This document shows positions 48,201-58,095 of a stretch of 60,842 bases of DNA, in pieces. Source of the DNA: Paraphysomonas bandaiensis (lineage: Eukaryota > Chrysophyceae). The translations under genes were made by a program, and so were the position numbers. How positions within the stretch are numbered: the first letter of the stretch is position 1; every line of letters starts with the position of its first letter. The DNA lies in assembly GCA_965644295.1 (NCBI GenBank), contig CBFFRP010000193.1:1-60842 (forward strand). Direction: 5' to 3'. The notes under the pieces were generated by a model that worked only from the letters and a program-made list of their open reading frames with translations, was not told the DNA's origin and searched no databases.

Positions 48201-48565
48201 CTGTACGAGAAAATGTTAAGACGAGACGCCCTTTTAAAGGCACTTTCTCTGGTGCTGTGAGTGAGGAGTCCGCAAGCTTGTCATCACACTTGCTGGACAG
48301 CTCGCAAGAGGAATCTCTGAGACCGAATTCAAAGAAACTGTGTAGAGAGGGTGTAGATTCGGAGAGTGTTGCCTTATCCAGGAAGGCTGGTGATTCTAGT
48401 CCAAGTTATTCCTCTTCCCGTAAGGCAAAGTCCATGCGGGTTATGTCCGCACTGGCTAGTATGAAAGAAGATCTAAAAGAAATGGCCGCAATAGAAGACA
48501 ATTCGCTGAAAAGATCTGATATTACTGAAGATATGGATACCCTACTAAGACACTCGAGAGCATAG
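45203..48565 (+). CDS. FG-GAP repeat type I membrane protein
   Basis: Single-exon gene, 1120 aa, the longest uninterrupted frame here. A signal peptide opens it (FSYYLSLYLLAQINQIAEC). The ectodomain then holds FG-GAP/integrin-alpha-like blades (FFGDSVMM, DWFGFRVGIYDEFLMVSAQ, TWFGEYLSLHQHTLVVGVP and FGSYTSTYGNGGLIAVGAY, each followed by a 'GAAYVYR' or 'TAYVFK' type strand). Between blades lies a spacer of NFTDGNYTD repeats with a His6 run and a PKPKPKPKP stretch. Further on are a DHFGDGWDGAYLIAYAPG module and a second extracellular module (PDGDYILRFGGALD, SWTFCGRSGG). A transmembrane helix at about 976-996 (YAIAAMAAVLAAGVAW) precedes a Ser-rich cytoplasmic tail of about 120 aa. Likely a cell-surface adhesion or ligand-binding protein. 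The lack of introns contrasts with its neighbours. Confidence 0.85.
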   Translation: MRGFSYYLSLYLLAQINQIAECTYEGRSWTNQGVYLQNSNGGYDVYSRSPFVMYGRGYQTVLSGFYRVDPGMMVDIRSWKDGTDVWSIQALMDPPDSVPAEVELDDDGNELMVYDGSAYGFWISGTGTLKTGVIFAVTAPQDIIFYPDEYTRLNRSGSVYMYRGEYSQWTNTQKLIPDVPQRNAFFGDSVMMCPKIPTNMVIGAHGDNSKGPLLAGAAYVYRSTPTGRYWTQSQKLHASDYAQQDWFGFRVGIYDEFLMVSAQKDDDNGIETGAVYVFREERAEGLYQWSQQQKLLSTRDDSTWFGEYLSLHQHTLVVGVPFERTNRGTAYVFKTYKTPEIPYHKPHPHPHRTLTDCNFTDSNFTDGNYTDGNYTDDDDNGHCHHHHHHPKPKPKPKPMFKWWSLQQKLYPSDPHTFRNFGSYTSTYGNGGLIAVGAYGEAFGDTDWDDDTSDNYRSGSAYIFVKDDKYDRWSQQQKFISPTPAKGEYFSDPYLHGSDLIIRNTVLGYKYSDKFDWDCLLVSVSDHFGDGWDGAYLIAYAPGSNTKLTDHYAPFCDSENPLQLRYCPLMVEDEGEYLFEISHDVLTKKFSSEIRFEIYNEKDGKYYYGDIETSIKFRWDSTERHFDHLLSKEDKLVKNDKCQACPVKPSPKPVLPHRELKGGKSSTSSPTISPAPTLSQGDTLDWNVMQMATTEPDGWFGVGDYKNGTGMSWYIYDGNGKKLIYTGTLCNGLGLSYDCPLVLPDGDYILRFGGALDAVAGSHSWTFCGRSGGDTEMLVFSVVNRQCIAYSQATAAEYCSDELSLTLLVSGTVQLQGISAVEQLSANDFAVIGDAMMHLSPVSAKDSSASFVRYDDGLVVKFTIYIDMKALGYTSSNTDDCMEVFDMVSDALWSASESGRLASEVVISSSTLQSDSNVMSKLKDIKLLTVVNEGPQFHRVPAVTSSDTSSSVKDTNTDHLKEHLSTEQVVLETTMQIESNIGYAIAAMAAVLAAGVAWRISVRENVKTRRPFKGTFSGAVSEESASLSSHLLDSSQEESLRPNSKKLCREGVDSESVALSRKAGDSSPSYSSSRKAKSMRVMSALASMKEDLKEMAAIEDNSLKRSDITEDMDTLLRHSRA

Positions 48566-49150
48566 TGATGTAAATTATTGCTTCGTAACTGGCATTTTTA
48601 TTATTGGAATGGTATAATAGTCTCTAGAAGCTTGTATGAGGTTAATATTATTGGGTGCATGGCCCCTATCGTGTTGCAAGTAAATAACTTCTTATACGGA
48701 TATAGTTGTAGCAAGTTTGAATTATTAGCTAGCACTCGTTCAAACGCTATATGGGATGGGTAAGAAGCGGGGCAGTATGAGAGTGATATCGAAGTACTAA
48801 TTAGAGCCAGCTTGCAATGTGGACGGTTCTTATTATTGACCTTTCTAGCGACTATAGATTTCTTAGTTATATCCTTTTAAAAGCATATCCAACCGTTAAT
48901 CGCAGCATGCTACAATGACTAGCTGCACTACGATCAATTATATGGTTACTTACAGTCACCATATGTAAATTTACCGAATATATTTTTCAGATAGTAGTGT
49001 ATGTCTTATCATTAGTGTAATAACCAGCCGGCTTGCGTAATAATTAATTGGCAATTAATTGGTGACAGGTGTTCAACAATAATAATTGTTATTATTAATC
49101 AAGCATTGCATTGCATATTGCCAATTAATTACCTTTACTTTTACTGATAG
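48566..49150. other. Noncoding spacer with AT palindromes
   Basis: 3' region of the FG-GAP gene. Near 49040-49130 lie repeated AATTAATTGGCAATTAATTGG and AATAATAATTGTTATTATT palindromes of the kind found at the ends of the local hAT elements. No gene. Confidence 0.45.
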
Positions 49151-49159
49151 ATTTTAGAA

Positions 49160-49640
49160 TAACTTTCTGGACTATAATCTCATATTAAAGAAATATTAAC
49201 ATTTTCACGCAGAAAATTCAACATTTCATGGTGTCTAGGAAAATCTAGTCATAACAACCTTTGCTCTTCTAAACAACCTCTCACAAATATTGGTAGTGCT
49301 ATACAAATATACTTCATGCAACGATACCGTGTTGGAAGTTTGACGCGTGCTTTATGGCACTTTCGGTTGTATTTAAGTAAACGAATGGCCTCGTCTTCCT
49401 CCTCCTCATCTTTCTCTTCACATCAAGTTCACCTTCGTGTGAAGGTACATCACTTTAAGAAAAAGCGTCGCACCTGTGCTTTTCAGCGCAGTTCAGTTCT
49501 TCTTCCCTACCGCGCTGAATTTTGACTACTGCTCTCTCGAAATCTGCATTTTGAACAATTTCCGCGTCTGCACCCAGGTGAAATTTTATACCAGGGTACT
49601 GACGAATTAAATCATCAAATTTGTTCATTGGATGCCATCC
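49160..49640 (-). mobile_element. hAT transposase relic
   Basis: Minus-strand pieces of a hAT transposase C-terminus. Bases about 49462-49640 give an open stretch GWHPMNKFDDLIRQYPG followed by DFERAVVKIQRGREEE, and about 49235-49275 gives TTNICERLFRRAKVVMTRF, the dimerisation signature. Stops and frame changes separate the blocks. The residues differ from the 17.6-kb copy, so it may be another family. A short plus-strand coding-like stretch (NEKIIRNIGLMIGLDDADIN, about 49728-49830) follows it and is unexplained. Confidence 0.6.
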
Positions 49641-49892
49641 TGTTGAATAAATAAGAATGATAAGTTTGGCTGTCCGATGCTTCTAGTCCATTATTGTTGT
49701 ACACACACACTACGGCTGGAGGAGAATGATCCACCAACGGCTGAATTCTCCAATGAGAAGATTATCAGGAACATTGGACTTATGATTGGATTAGATGATG
49801 CCGATATCAATAAATTGATATTACATTAGCAATAGGCGTTTAAGAGTCAGTGCTTAACTCTGATATCCAATTATCTAACGCTGCGAAAGCTG

Positions 49893-50957
49893 CTTGTGTG
49901 TGTCACGGTGGCCAGGTTGCTGGCCAAACTGGTTGAGCGGGAACAGCCCGGCCTGGTGTTGCTCGGCAAGCAGTCCATCGACACCGACAACAATCAGGTC
50001 GGGCAGATGCTGGCCGCGCTCACCGACTGGCCGCAGGAAACCTTCGCTTCCCGCATCGAGCGACAGGGCGACGAAGTGCAGGTCACTCGCGAGGTGGATG
50101 GCGGCCTGCAGACCCTGGCGCTGACGCTGCCGGCGGTGGTGACTACGGATCTGCGGCTGAACGAACCGCGCTATGCGTCGCTGCCCAATATTATGAAGGC
50201 GAAACAGACACCGTTTGAAACCCTGGGCCTCGACGAGCTGGGCGTGGAACTCGCCAGTGGCGTGGTGATGCTGAACGACTGGCTGCACCCGCCCGACAAC
50301 TTCGGCATTCTGGTCAAAGACCATCTGGTCGGTCAGTTGACCGACAGCTATAACGCCGGCGTACTGGTGTTGCTGGTATTTATCGGCGGCTTTGTGGCGC
50401 TGATGGAACAGTCCGGTGGTGGCCAGGCCTTTGCCCGCAAGGTCACCCACTGGGTCAGCACCAAGTGCCGGGCCCAGGTGGCAGCCTGGCTGGGTGGTAT
50501 CGTCATCTTCTTTTCCGATCTCGGCACGCCGCTGATCGTCGGCCCGGTATTTCGGCCGCTGTTCGACAAGCTCACGCTGTCGCGCCAGAGACTGGCCTTC
50601 ATCATCGACTCCACCGCCTCGCCGGTGGCGATTATGGTGCCTTTTATCGGCTGGGGCGTGTACATCATGGGTCTGCTGCAAAAGGAATTTACCGCCCTTG
50701 CGCTGCCGCTGACCGACTGGGAAGCCTTTATTGCCGCCATTCCGTTCCAGTTCTATGCCGTGCTGGCGGTGGCCATAGTGCCGCTGATCGCCTTCAAGAA
50801 ACTAGACTTTGGCCCTATGGCCGAAGCCGAGCGCGCCGCCGAACGGGGTGAGATTGCCCCCGGCCCGCAAGAGCAGCAAACCCTGTTCAGTCACGACAAC
50901 GCCCGGGCCTCGTTTGTATGGGCGCCACTACTGGTGATGGCCGGGGTGTTGTCGTCA
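49893..50957 (+). other. GC-rich bacterial segment, fused etfB and Na+/H+ antiporter fragments
   Basis: About 1.07 kb of GC-rich (roughly 60%) DNA with bacterial codon use, in a region otherwise about 35-40% GC. One plus-strand frame spans it. The first about 118 codons (to about 50250) are the C-terminal part of bacterial electron-transfer flavoprotein beta (LLGKQSIDTDNNQ, VTREVDGG, PAVVTTDLRLNEPRY, LPNIMKAK). The frame then switches without a break to the N-terminal half of an NhaC-type sodium/proton antiporter (WLHPPDNFGILVKDHLVGQL, GGFVALMEQSGGGQAFA, FFSDLGTPLIVGPVFRPLFD, STASPVAIMVPFIGWGVYI). Both genes are truncated and the fusion is not a known gene. Likely source: a proteobacterium. 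Either a cloning or assembly chimera, or a recent integration. Confidence 0.9.
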
Positions 50958-52030
50958 GGTAGGATATGTATCAAAAGTAGGTAAGATAAATTCTTCTCCA
51001 GAGTGGCTAACACAATTTTGCTCAAATAAATCCTACTGAGGAAGACGTAGATATTACAAATGTAATTTGCTTGAAGAATAGTGTCAGATCTTTGTTATAA
51101 TCTCAATGAGCTGAGTCAGGAGCAAACAAGAGTAGATAGTAGATAGTAGAGTATGGTAAAACATAGCACTGTATTCACATTACATTGGCCCAGCAGATGC
51201 CGGTAAATGTAAACTCATGCATCTATAACTCAAGCAAAATATTAATTAATAAGCCTGAGCGATATTTTCTCAATTTAGAAGTCTATAGCTATCCCGGATG
51301 ATCGACTAATGCAAGCAACTCTAAACTCCAGATGCATATTTATTGCAGGCCCCAATACATTTACAAAAGAAACACAAGTGGTGAGTGGGGAGAATAGTGC
51401 ATGCTAGCTAAAAATTGGGTACATATTAGTTTCTCAGAAAACAAATTCTGGTACTTATCCCGGAAACACCACGGCGTGGTGCTACTACGAATTAGTAGAG
51501 GGTGGATCTACTATTATTCCATAATGGTTATTGAATTAATTTATAGCTAAATATGCACCTGCAATATATTCAACCATACCCATACATACTCATATTGTTA
51601 TACAGTTATTAGGTCACAACAAAATCTAACCAGCAAATCACACTGCTACCTGCAACAATCGGATTGTAAGAAGCAGAGGCTGTGAGTGTGTAGACTATAA
51701 TAAAAAAGTTGACAATGATCTATCATGTTGGCTTCCATATCAGGATCGCAGTGCTATAGTCGTCTCAAACGGATGATAGTAATTCGTTTCGTGATGGAGA
51801 CTCAACACCATCGACTGATTCAACAGCTAATCAGCTCATGCAGTGCTTCCACCTGCTATCGCTCTACAAAGCATATATCCTGTACTGGGAATGCTGCTGA
51901 GAGTAGAGTTGAGTGGGAAGAATGTCATGATAGTTCTGTTCTCACTCTCTCGTGAGTGTCACTGAGATCTTACCTGTACCTGTGCATCTGTCCCTATACA
52001 CCTGTACCTGTGCATCTGCTATCGGCTCAC
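50958..52030. other. AT-rich noncoding spacer
   Basis: Composition returns to the host value immediately after the bacterial segment. No gene recognised. A plus-strand frame at 51725-51955 looks random. Confidence 0.4.
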
Positions 52031-52039
52031 ACGACAAGA

Positions 52040-52185
52040 AGAAATGTTGTCGTAGTACTTGTATACCAGATGCACAGGTACAAGTGTATAGAACAGATGC
52101 ACAGGTACGACAGATGCACAGGTACAGGTGTATAGAACAGATGCACAGGTACGACAGATGCACAGGTACAGGTGTACAGGTACAG
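52040..52185. repeat. GATGCACAGGTAC minisatellite
   Basis: Imperfect tandem repeats built from a GATGCACAGGTAC core, spaced by TACGACA or GTGTATAGAACA segments, just upstream of the MORN gene. An inverted form (GTACCTGTGCATCTG) appears at about 51975-52020, so the region can form long hairpins. Confidence 0.8.
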
Positions 52186-52232
52186 CCATATTCTCCTCTA
52201 TTTGAAGCGGCCATACGCATAGATGGCAATGC

Positions 52233-53468
52233 ATGGATCTGTCAGTAACAGATATGCATGTACTTATTGTTGCATGCATTATCACCTCGAGCTGTTATAC
52301 GACAGCAGCAGTGAGGGGTCAGTCTAATGACGCCCATACAGACACATGCAGAGATACACACTCCTATATATCCACAGACCCTCACACAGAGACAGAGACA
52401 GAGACAGGGATACACAGTAAATTAGTGTTTGCAGATGGGGCATCTTATGAAGGAGAAGTTCAAGAGGGCAGAATACATAATTATGGAAAGTACACTTATC
52501 CTGATGGGTCTGTGTATGAGGGCCAGTTCAGCAATGGGAAGGTCACCGGGAAGGGTAAGTACGTGTTCGCCAACGGAAAGATATACGAGGGTGATTTCGT
52601 GGATAGTAAAATGCATGGTCATGGAGTGATGGTGTTCAGCGACGGAACAAAGTATACTGGAGAGTTTTATCAAAATGCTAGAGAGGGACGTGGTACAATT
52701 CAGTTTGCTGACGGCAGCGTATACAATGGCGAGCACAAACACAATCGTATCAATGGATTAGGCTCGATGAAATACCCCTCTGGTGATATGTATGAGGGCT
52801 CATGGAAGGTTCTTTGAATGTAGGATTACATTGATGTTTGATAATAATATGCACAGGACGAAGTTAAGCATGGAAAAGGAACAATGCATTTTTACAGTGG
52901 CAAAGTGTACGACGGTTATTGGGCAGATGATAGCATGCATGGTCACGGGGTTATGACATATCCTGACGGGAAAGTATTTAATGGAAATTACTATCACAAC
53001 AAGAAATCTGGTCATGGTACACTGACACTTACTGACGGATCCATCTACGAAGGAGAGTTCAAAGGCAATAAAATGCACGGCATAGGTATTATGAAATTTG
53101 CCGATGGAGCTGTATACACAGGAGAGTGGGTGGAAAACAACATTCATGGTCATGGTACAATGACTTTTAATTCGGAATCTTATACTGGTATGTGGCAAAG
53201 TAATCAGCGACACGGTTTTGGTAGAATGGAGTTCACGGATGGTGCTGTTTATGAAGGTCAGTTCAGTAGTAATAGTATTGAAGGCTTCGGTCGTATGACA
53301 TATTTCAATGGTGAAGTGTATGAAGGTGTATGGAGTGTTGGAGAATTAGTTGATACTACAATTTTGAATAGCATGCGTAGGTGGGCTTTACATGTTGTTG
53401 GGAGAAGTTATACATTCCTGTTGTCACTTTTTTTGAAATGTTGTGTATGCTTTCATAATATTGAATAA
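52233..53468 (+). CDS. Signal-peptide MORN-repeat protein
   Basis: Two exons, 52233-52808 and 52857-53468, GT-AG, 1188 nt, 395 aa. Residues of about 8-26 (MHVLIVACIITSSCYTTAA) form a signal peptide or anchor; the ATG at 52254 would place it at the very start. A Thr/Asp/His-rich stretch of about 40 aa follows. Then come thirteen MORN repeats of 22-23 aa (pattern YEGxFxxxxxxGxGxMxFxDGx, for example SVYEGQFSNGKVTGKGKY). The C-terminus has a second hydrophobic stretch (YTFLLSLFLKCCVCF). MORN proteins usually sit on the cytoplasmic face of membranes, so a secretory signal is unusual. It could be extracellular, lumenal or tethered. Confidence 0.85.
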
Positions 53469-54049
53469 TAGCTATTACCATTGATCCATACGTTTTAGGT
53501 TTTAGTAACACTTGAAGACAAGATGTTAGAGACTGCCTGCTAGGCGTTAAGTCATTTACAATGCTAGTACAGACTACATTAGCTTAGTGCTGTGAACGCA
53601 ATAATAAAATAAATATTTGAACGATGCTGCAGAAAACTTATTAATTTACCACTCAAACTATAAAAATTATAACGATTGAGTCGTCCGATTTGAGTTCTGA
53701 TATGTCAAGAGGTTGTCTATATAATACTTTAAAACCCACATAACAATCAATTTGAAGCGATGGCGGAATGGGAAAGACAAGTATAACAAATGTGTTGAGA
53801 CAGAAATCGTAAGTTATGAATTCATCAGAATGATTGCACCTGCTCAAATACCATATCAGTGCTGCATCTTATTTATCTACTCCATGCATGATACCACATG
53901 CACAAATCAACCTGTGAAGCAATGCACTACTTAGCCCGCGCATATCACTATTATGCAATAACGCAACACAGGTACCTATATAATCTTTGATTCATCCCGT
54001 GGTATTTTAGATATTTTCAGAAAGGCTCGAGTTGATATAATATAGACCA
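53469..54049. other. Convergent 3' spacer
   Basis: AT-rich DNA between the converging MORN and VPS35 genes. A plus-strand frame near 53752-53934 is short and unsupported. Confidence 0.4.
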
Positions 54050-56974
54050 CTACAACTGAATCGCAGAAAATTTCTCACTAGTTTCAGGAGACCTCTGGCG
54101 ATTACGAATGTACTCTGTCAATGGAACAGCAGATAAGATAACAGATCACGTGAACAAACTTGTCAAAATAAGACCACAGTGGTATACACAATACCGTAAG
54201 ATACTACTTTATTTTCCATCACAATTTAGTAATACAGATAAGGAAAAGCATACTGACCAAGGGTATTACGATAGTGAGCTTTTACTGCTGATCCCATTGC
54301 CTGTCCTCCGTCTTCAGACCCTATTTGTTCGTTGATAAGCGCGATTAAACCGCTCAAGTACCGCACGTGGATAAGAGGGTTGTTGTTTTCATAGTAGAAA
54401 ATATATCTGTCAAATTCGTTAGGTCATATTACCTGATAAGAATAACATATGATATGCAGACTACCACAAACACATAGTCCAATATATAACAATTACCAAC
54501 CTGTCCAAGATTTCAACAAATATATTGGGATTGCACACGGATGCAATTTTGAGTGACCGCTGCATGCACTCCAACACCCTGTCGCAATCTGCGTATCTAG
54601 TTCCGTGTACAGCTGGCTCTTCTTCACCATCAGCAACTATGGGTGGGTCCTTAGGCCAAAACAAATGAGAGCATAGAGTAACCATGCGACACTGATCGGG
54701 CTTCTTCAAGAGCTTGTTTGCATACTATACGACAAGAAATAAACTAAATTGACACTGTATAATGAAGGATAAGACTCCGTGTACCTGCGCTGTTTTGGTA
54801 ATTAATGCCTCATAGTCCTCCGTGGGAAAGTTGCGACAGTTCAAAAGCGTCCCAACGATAGCAGTCAGAGCTCGCACCTGAGACTTGCTCTCACTAATCT
54901 CACACTCATAAATCAATAATCCTTCTTTTACGAACTCATACGCAATAGCAGAAAAATTGCATGCATCCGCCGCCTGATAATGCAAGCAAGTATAAAACAA
55001 CACACATCAACGGTATACGGAAATTTGTCAAATAGTCAGTTCATCATGATACCTGTGCCGCTTGAAGAAAAAGCTTCATTGAAATTTCTGGATGAGAAGT
55101 GGCCATGGCGGTCACAATCTCGATAACAAATTGGAACACCTTTCGGGAACTGTACTGAGGGGCGACGTCCTGTTCCGTTTCAGCCGCTTTCTCTTTTGCA
55201 AGTACCCTCTTCGCCAAGGACAATGCGGCAAATACGAGAGGGACGAGAGTGAATTGAATGCGCTGAGCGCCACCGTTAATGAATTTGGAACGTGCTGCCA
55301 CATATATGCGAAGCAGTACATCGGTATCATCATTCTGCATTAAATGCACAACTTTGGCGACAAGCACTTGTTCTTCCTTAAATTGGTCATCAACTGGTGG
55401 CTCCGTGCCGTCCTCATCAGCTTCTCTTGTGGTTCCGTCCGGGTCCTTCAGAAGTGGGGTAATGATTGCAAACAATTGTTCCGCCTGGTCCACTTCTGTC
55501 AGTGGGGCGTTCCGTGCAACCACGCTGCGCAGAAGGGAAACAGCAACGTCTTTCCAATTTCCCCACGGAAGGAAAGACATAAGAGTGGCATATTGCTGAA
55601 GATCAAGAACCTTGAGGGCAAGAGAGGATAGGGGGACTGAGAGTAGTTGCTCAATCTGTGCTGTTGTGTCACGAAGGGACTTCGTTGTCGAATGCCTCCT
55701 CCTTCAGCAGCCAGGGATGTTTGAAAGTCACTTTTTCTATAAGTGCCACACACTAGCAGCCAGACAGTGGGCAACATAGTCGAGCTTGTTGGGGTAGCAC
55801 TTCAATGAAAAATTAGTGAGAGCCGTTTGAAGCCGCAAGGTTTCTGTGAGTGTCAAATTCGTTCGATTTTCAATGAGAGTTGTAATGCAGTCGTTAAACA
55901 TTTTGAACGCATGAATCTCGGAGGGGATCTGACCGGTGTTGTTGGCTGCATAGTTAGCTAAGCGATCCATCATGGCCTCTAGAATAGATCGTACATTGAC
56001 TTTTCTTTGAGATTAACACATGTATGCAAAAAAGGTTCAAAGTGGCTAGATGGAATTCGTCAGGAAACACCTGTATAGTGCAGTCCATGAGATATGTCTG
56101 CGCGATTGTATCTTTGCACAAGACTACTTGCTCCAGGATCTTAGGAAGAACATTTACTCGATACTCTTGCAAATCCAAACCCTCTAGTTCACTCAGTCGA
56201 ACCAAATTCGTACCTACTAGGATGCGTAGGTCTTGACGTTCTTTTTCGCGCTTTTTACGGTCTTCTTTTGCCCCCTGTTTTGCAGTCGCACCCAGAGGCG
56301 ATTGGCTTGTTCAAAATTTTGGAGGACAAAATTATAGGCATCTTGTACATTTCCACTGACCCCTTCGAAAGCGGAACCTGTATCAGGCAGACGCTTTTTG
56401 GTCACATGGCTAAGGTAGTTGCGGAGAAAGAGTCCACGCATCGGGTTCTGTCTACCCCTTTGATCATGTCCACTAAATCCTTCAGAATATCCTTTGCAGG
56501 AACTTCCGGGAGTCAATATAGACCCCACCCACACAGCAGAGTAAATGCAGCGCGGGGAAGTACCTGGGAACACGATTGAACTTTTTCATATAGCTCTTGA
56601 ATCTTGTGTCCATTTCGCTGCAGAGTTGAAAAGAGAGTATTCTTCCATTTCTCTCTATCTCATCTAGAACTTTCATATAAAGCTCATAATAATGCTTGGG
56701 GGCCAGTTGGTTTGTACGTAACTCTCTGAGCATTTCAGTCGCGTGGTCTAGTGCGAGCTTCACGTTATCCCCATCCTGTACACAGACAATTACATCATAC
56801 CATTCACCACACAGTGCTGTCGAAGTACCATGGCTACGCTGCTTAAAAAATAGCGTGTTCCTTTACCTTCGTCACGGATTGCTCGATCGGTCCTATTCAC
56901 AGAGTCATAAGAGCGGAGCGGTCAATACATATATATATCCACTCCCTCCACTCACCGCATCTGTTCCGTTTCAT
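54050..56974 (-). CDS. VPS35: Retromer subunit VPS35, frame-broken upstream half
   Basis: Scaffold of the retromer cargo-recognition complex on endosomes. The downstream exons are clean: 54973-54785, 54724-54501, 54406-54258 and 54114-54050, plus a long exon from about 55690 to 55053. They carry [72 protein letters not shown] and a C-terminus like animal VPS35. Between about 55690 and 56760 the family sequence continues ([98 protein letters not shown]) but jumps frame about ten times, several times at homopolymers. A likely start is the ATG at 56974 after two short exons. Either sequence errors or a decayed copy. Confidence 0.85.
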
Positions 56975-58095
56975 TAATAGGCCGCCATGTCCCGTTAATT
57001 ATGATTCGATACACGGCTTTGTTATACGATTGTACACTGATGCCTAGTGTACACGCTGCTTCTTGTGGTGTGATGGTTGCTTCCAGCCAGGTGAGGCAGC
57101 AGGATAGCACAGCAAGAAAGTGGATACGAAGTGATGATCAGGTACTCGTTTGACATGTACTGCTGTATATGTACTGTAGTACTACTTTTGCTCGCATTGT
57201 TGGTTGACACCGCTGTACTAACGTACTAATGTACCACTACTCGTACTCGTATATATCATATTACGGATCTGGTCCACATGGATGCCGACATGAACGTATC
57301 TTAAGGTGATAAGAAACAGTGAACATTATGGATCATACTGACATGAATCTCGACCAAACAACTGCTCTACATAACTGGAGATGGATTTATACAAATCAGT
57401 TTGCTGTCAAGAGCTCAATTCTTGTGACAATATAATCAGCGATCTGACAGTCCTGGAGGAACACAATGGTTCTGAGTGAAAGCCACGGCCCTATCAGAGG
57501 ACAAGCATCATTCGATGATGTACATTCACCTTGTTCTGTGTCGTATATGCGATTGTACGATGCAATATAGAGAGAGGACGGTGACAGAAACACCATTCAC
57601 GCACAGATTTCTAATGATTGGACAGGCGGTTCAAATGTCAAAAGAAGTGGCACGGAACAAATCACAAGCAATGTCAAAAATTTCGAGATGTTTCCTTTTT
57701 CCATGCTGTTCACATGACAGCAATGAAGCATCTGACACTTGGCACTGCTTGGAATTTCTTAGCACCCTGTCTTTAGAAGCTCAAACGTATCTCTGGCAGC
57801 GACTGCTAATACTGCGTAGTTAACACCATCTCTCAGGGTGATATGATTTATTTTCTAATTTAGTTGTTTCAGAAGAAACAACGTTGTCACTGTTCCAAAA
57901 ATATGCAGTACATAGCCGCAGCACGTGTGCCGACATGCACACACAATAAAGAGGTACTAGCATGCGCTGCTATTTGGATTTTCTTCCATGTTGTTGTAGT
58001 CATAAAAGCGTGTACATAGTTGTGTAAAACTAATAGAGCAATCAAATTATTACAAACACAAACAGTCGATATCCTGTAAATGTGCCCTATGAATA
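56975..58095. other. Spacer, no supported gene
   Basis: Several short frames (for example plus-strand 57328-57435 and 57476-57823) show no recognisable family. Given the frame damage on both sides, a broken gene here cannot be excluded. Confidence 0.35.

Noticed and set aside
49875-50681. Minus-strand 268-codon frame opposite the bacterial segment
   Set aside because: It is rich in His/Gln/Arg as expected of the antisense of a GC-rich gene. The plus strand carries clear etfB and antiporter motifs, so this is a shadow.
54108-54335. Short plus-strand frame opposite the VPS35 terminus
   Set aside because: It overlaps the last VPS35 exons, which splice in frame and match the family C-terminus.
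57328-57823. Small plus-strand gene
   Set aside because: Frames are short, have no recognisable domain and need unsupported frame changes. Kept only as an unexplained spacer.
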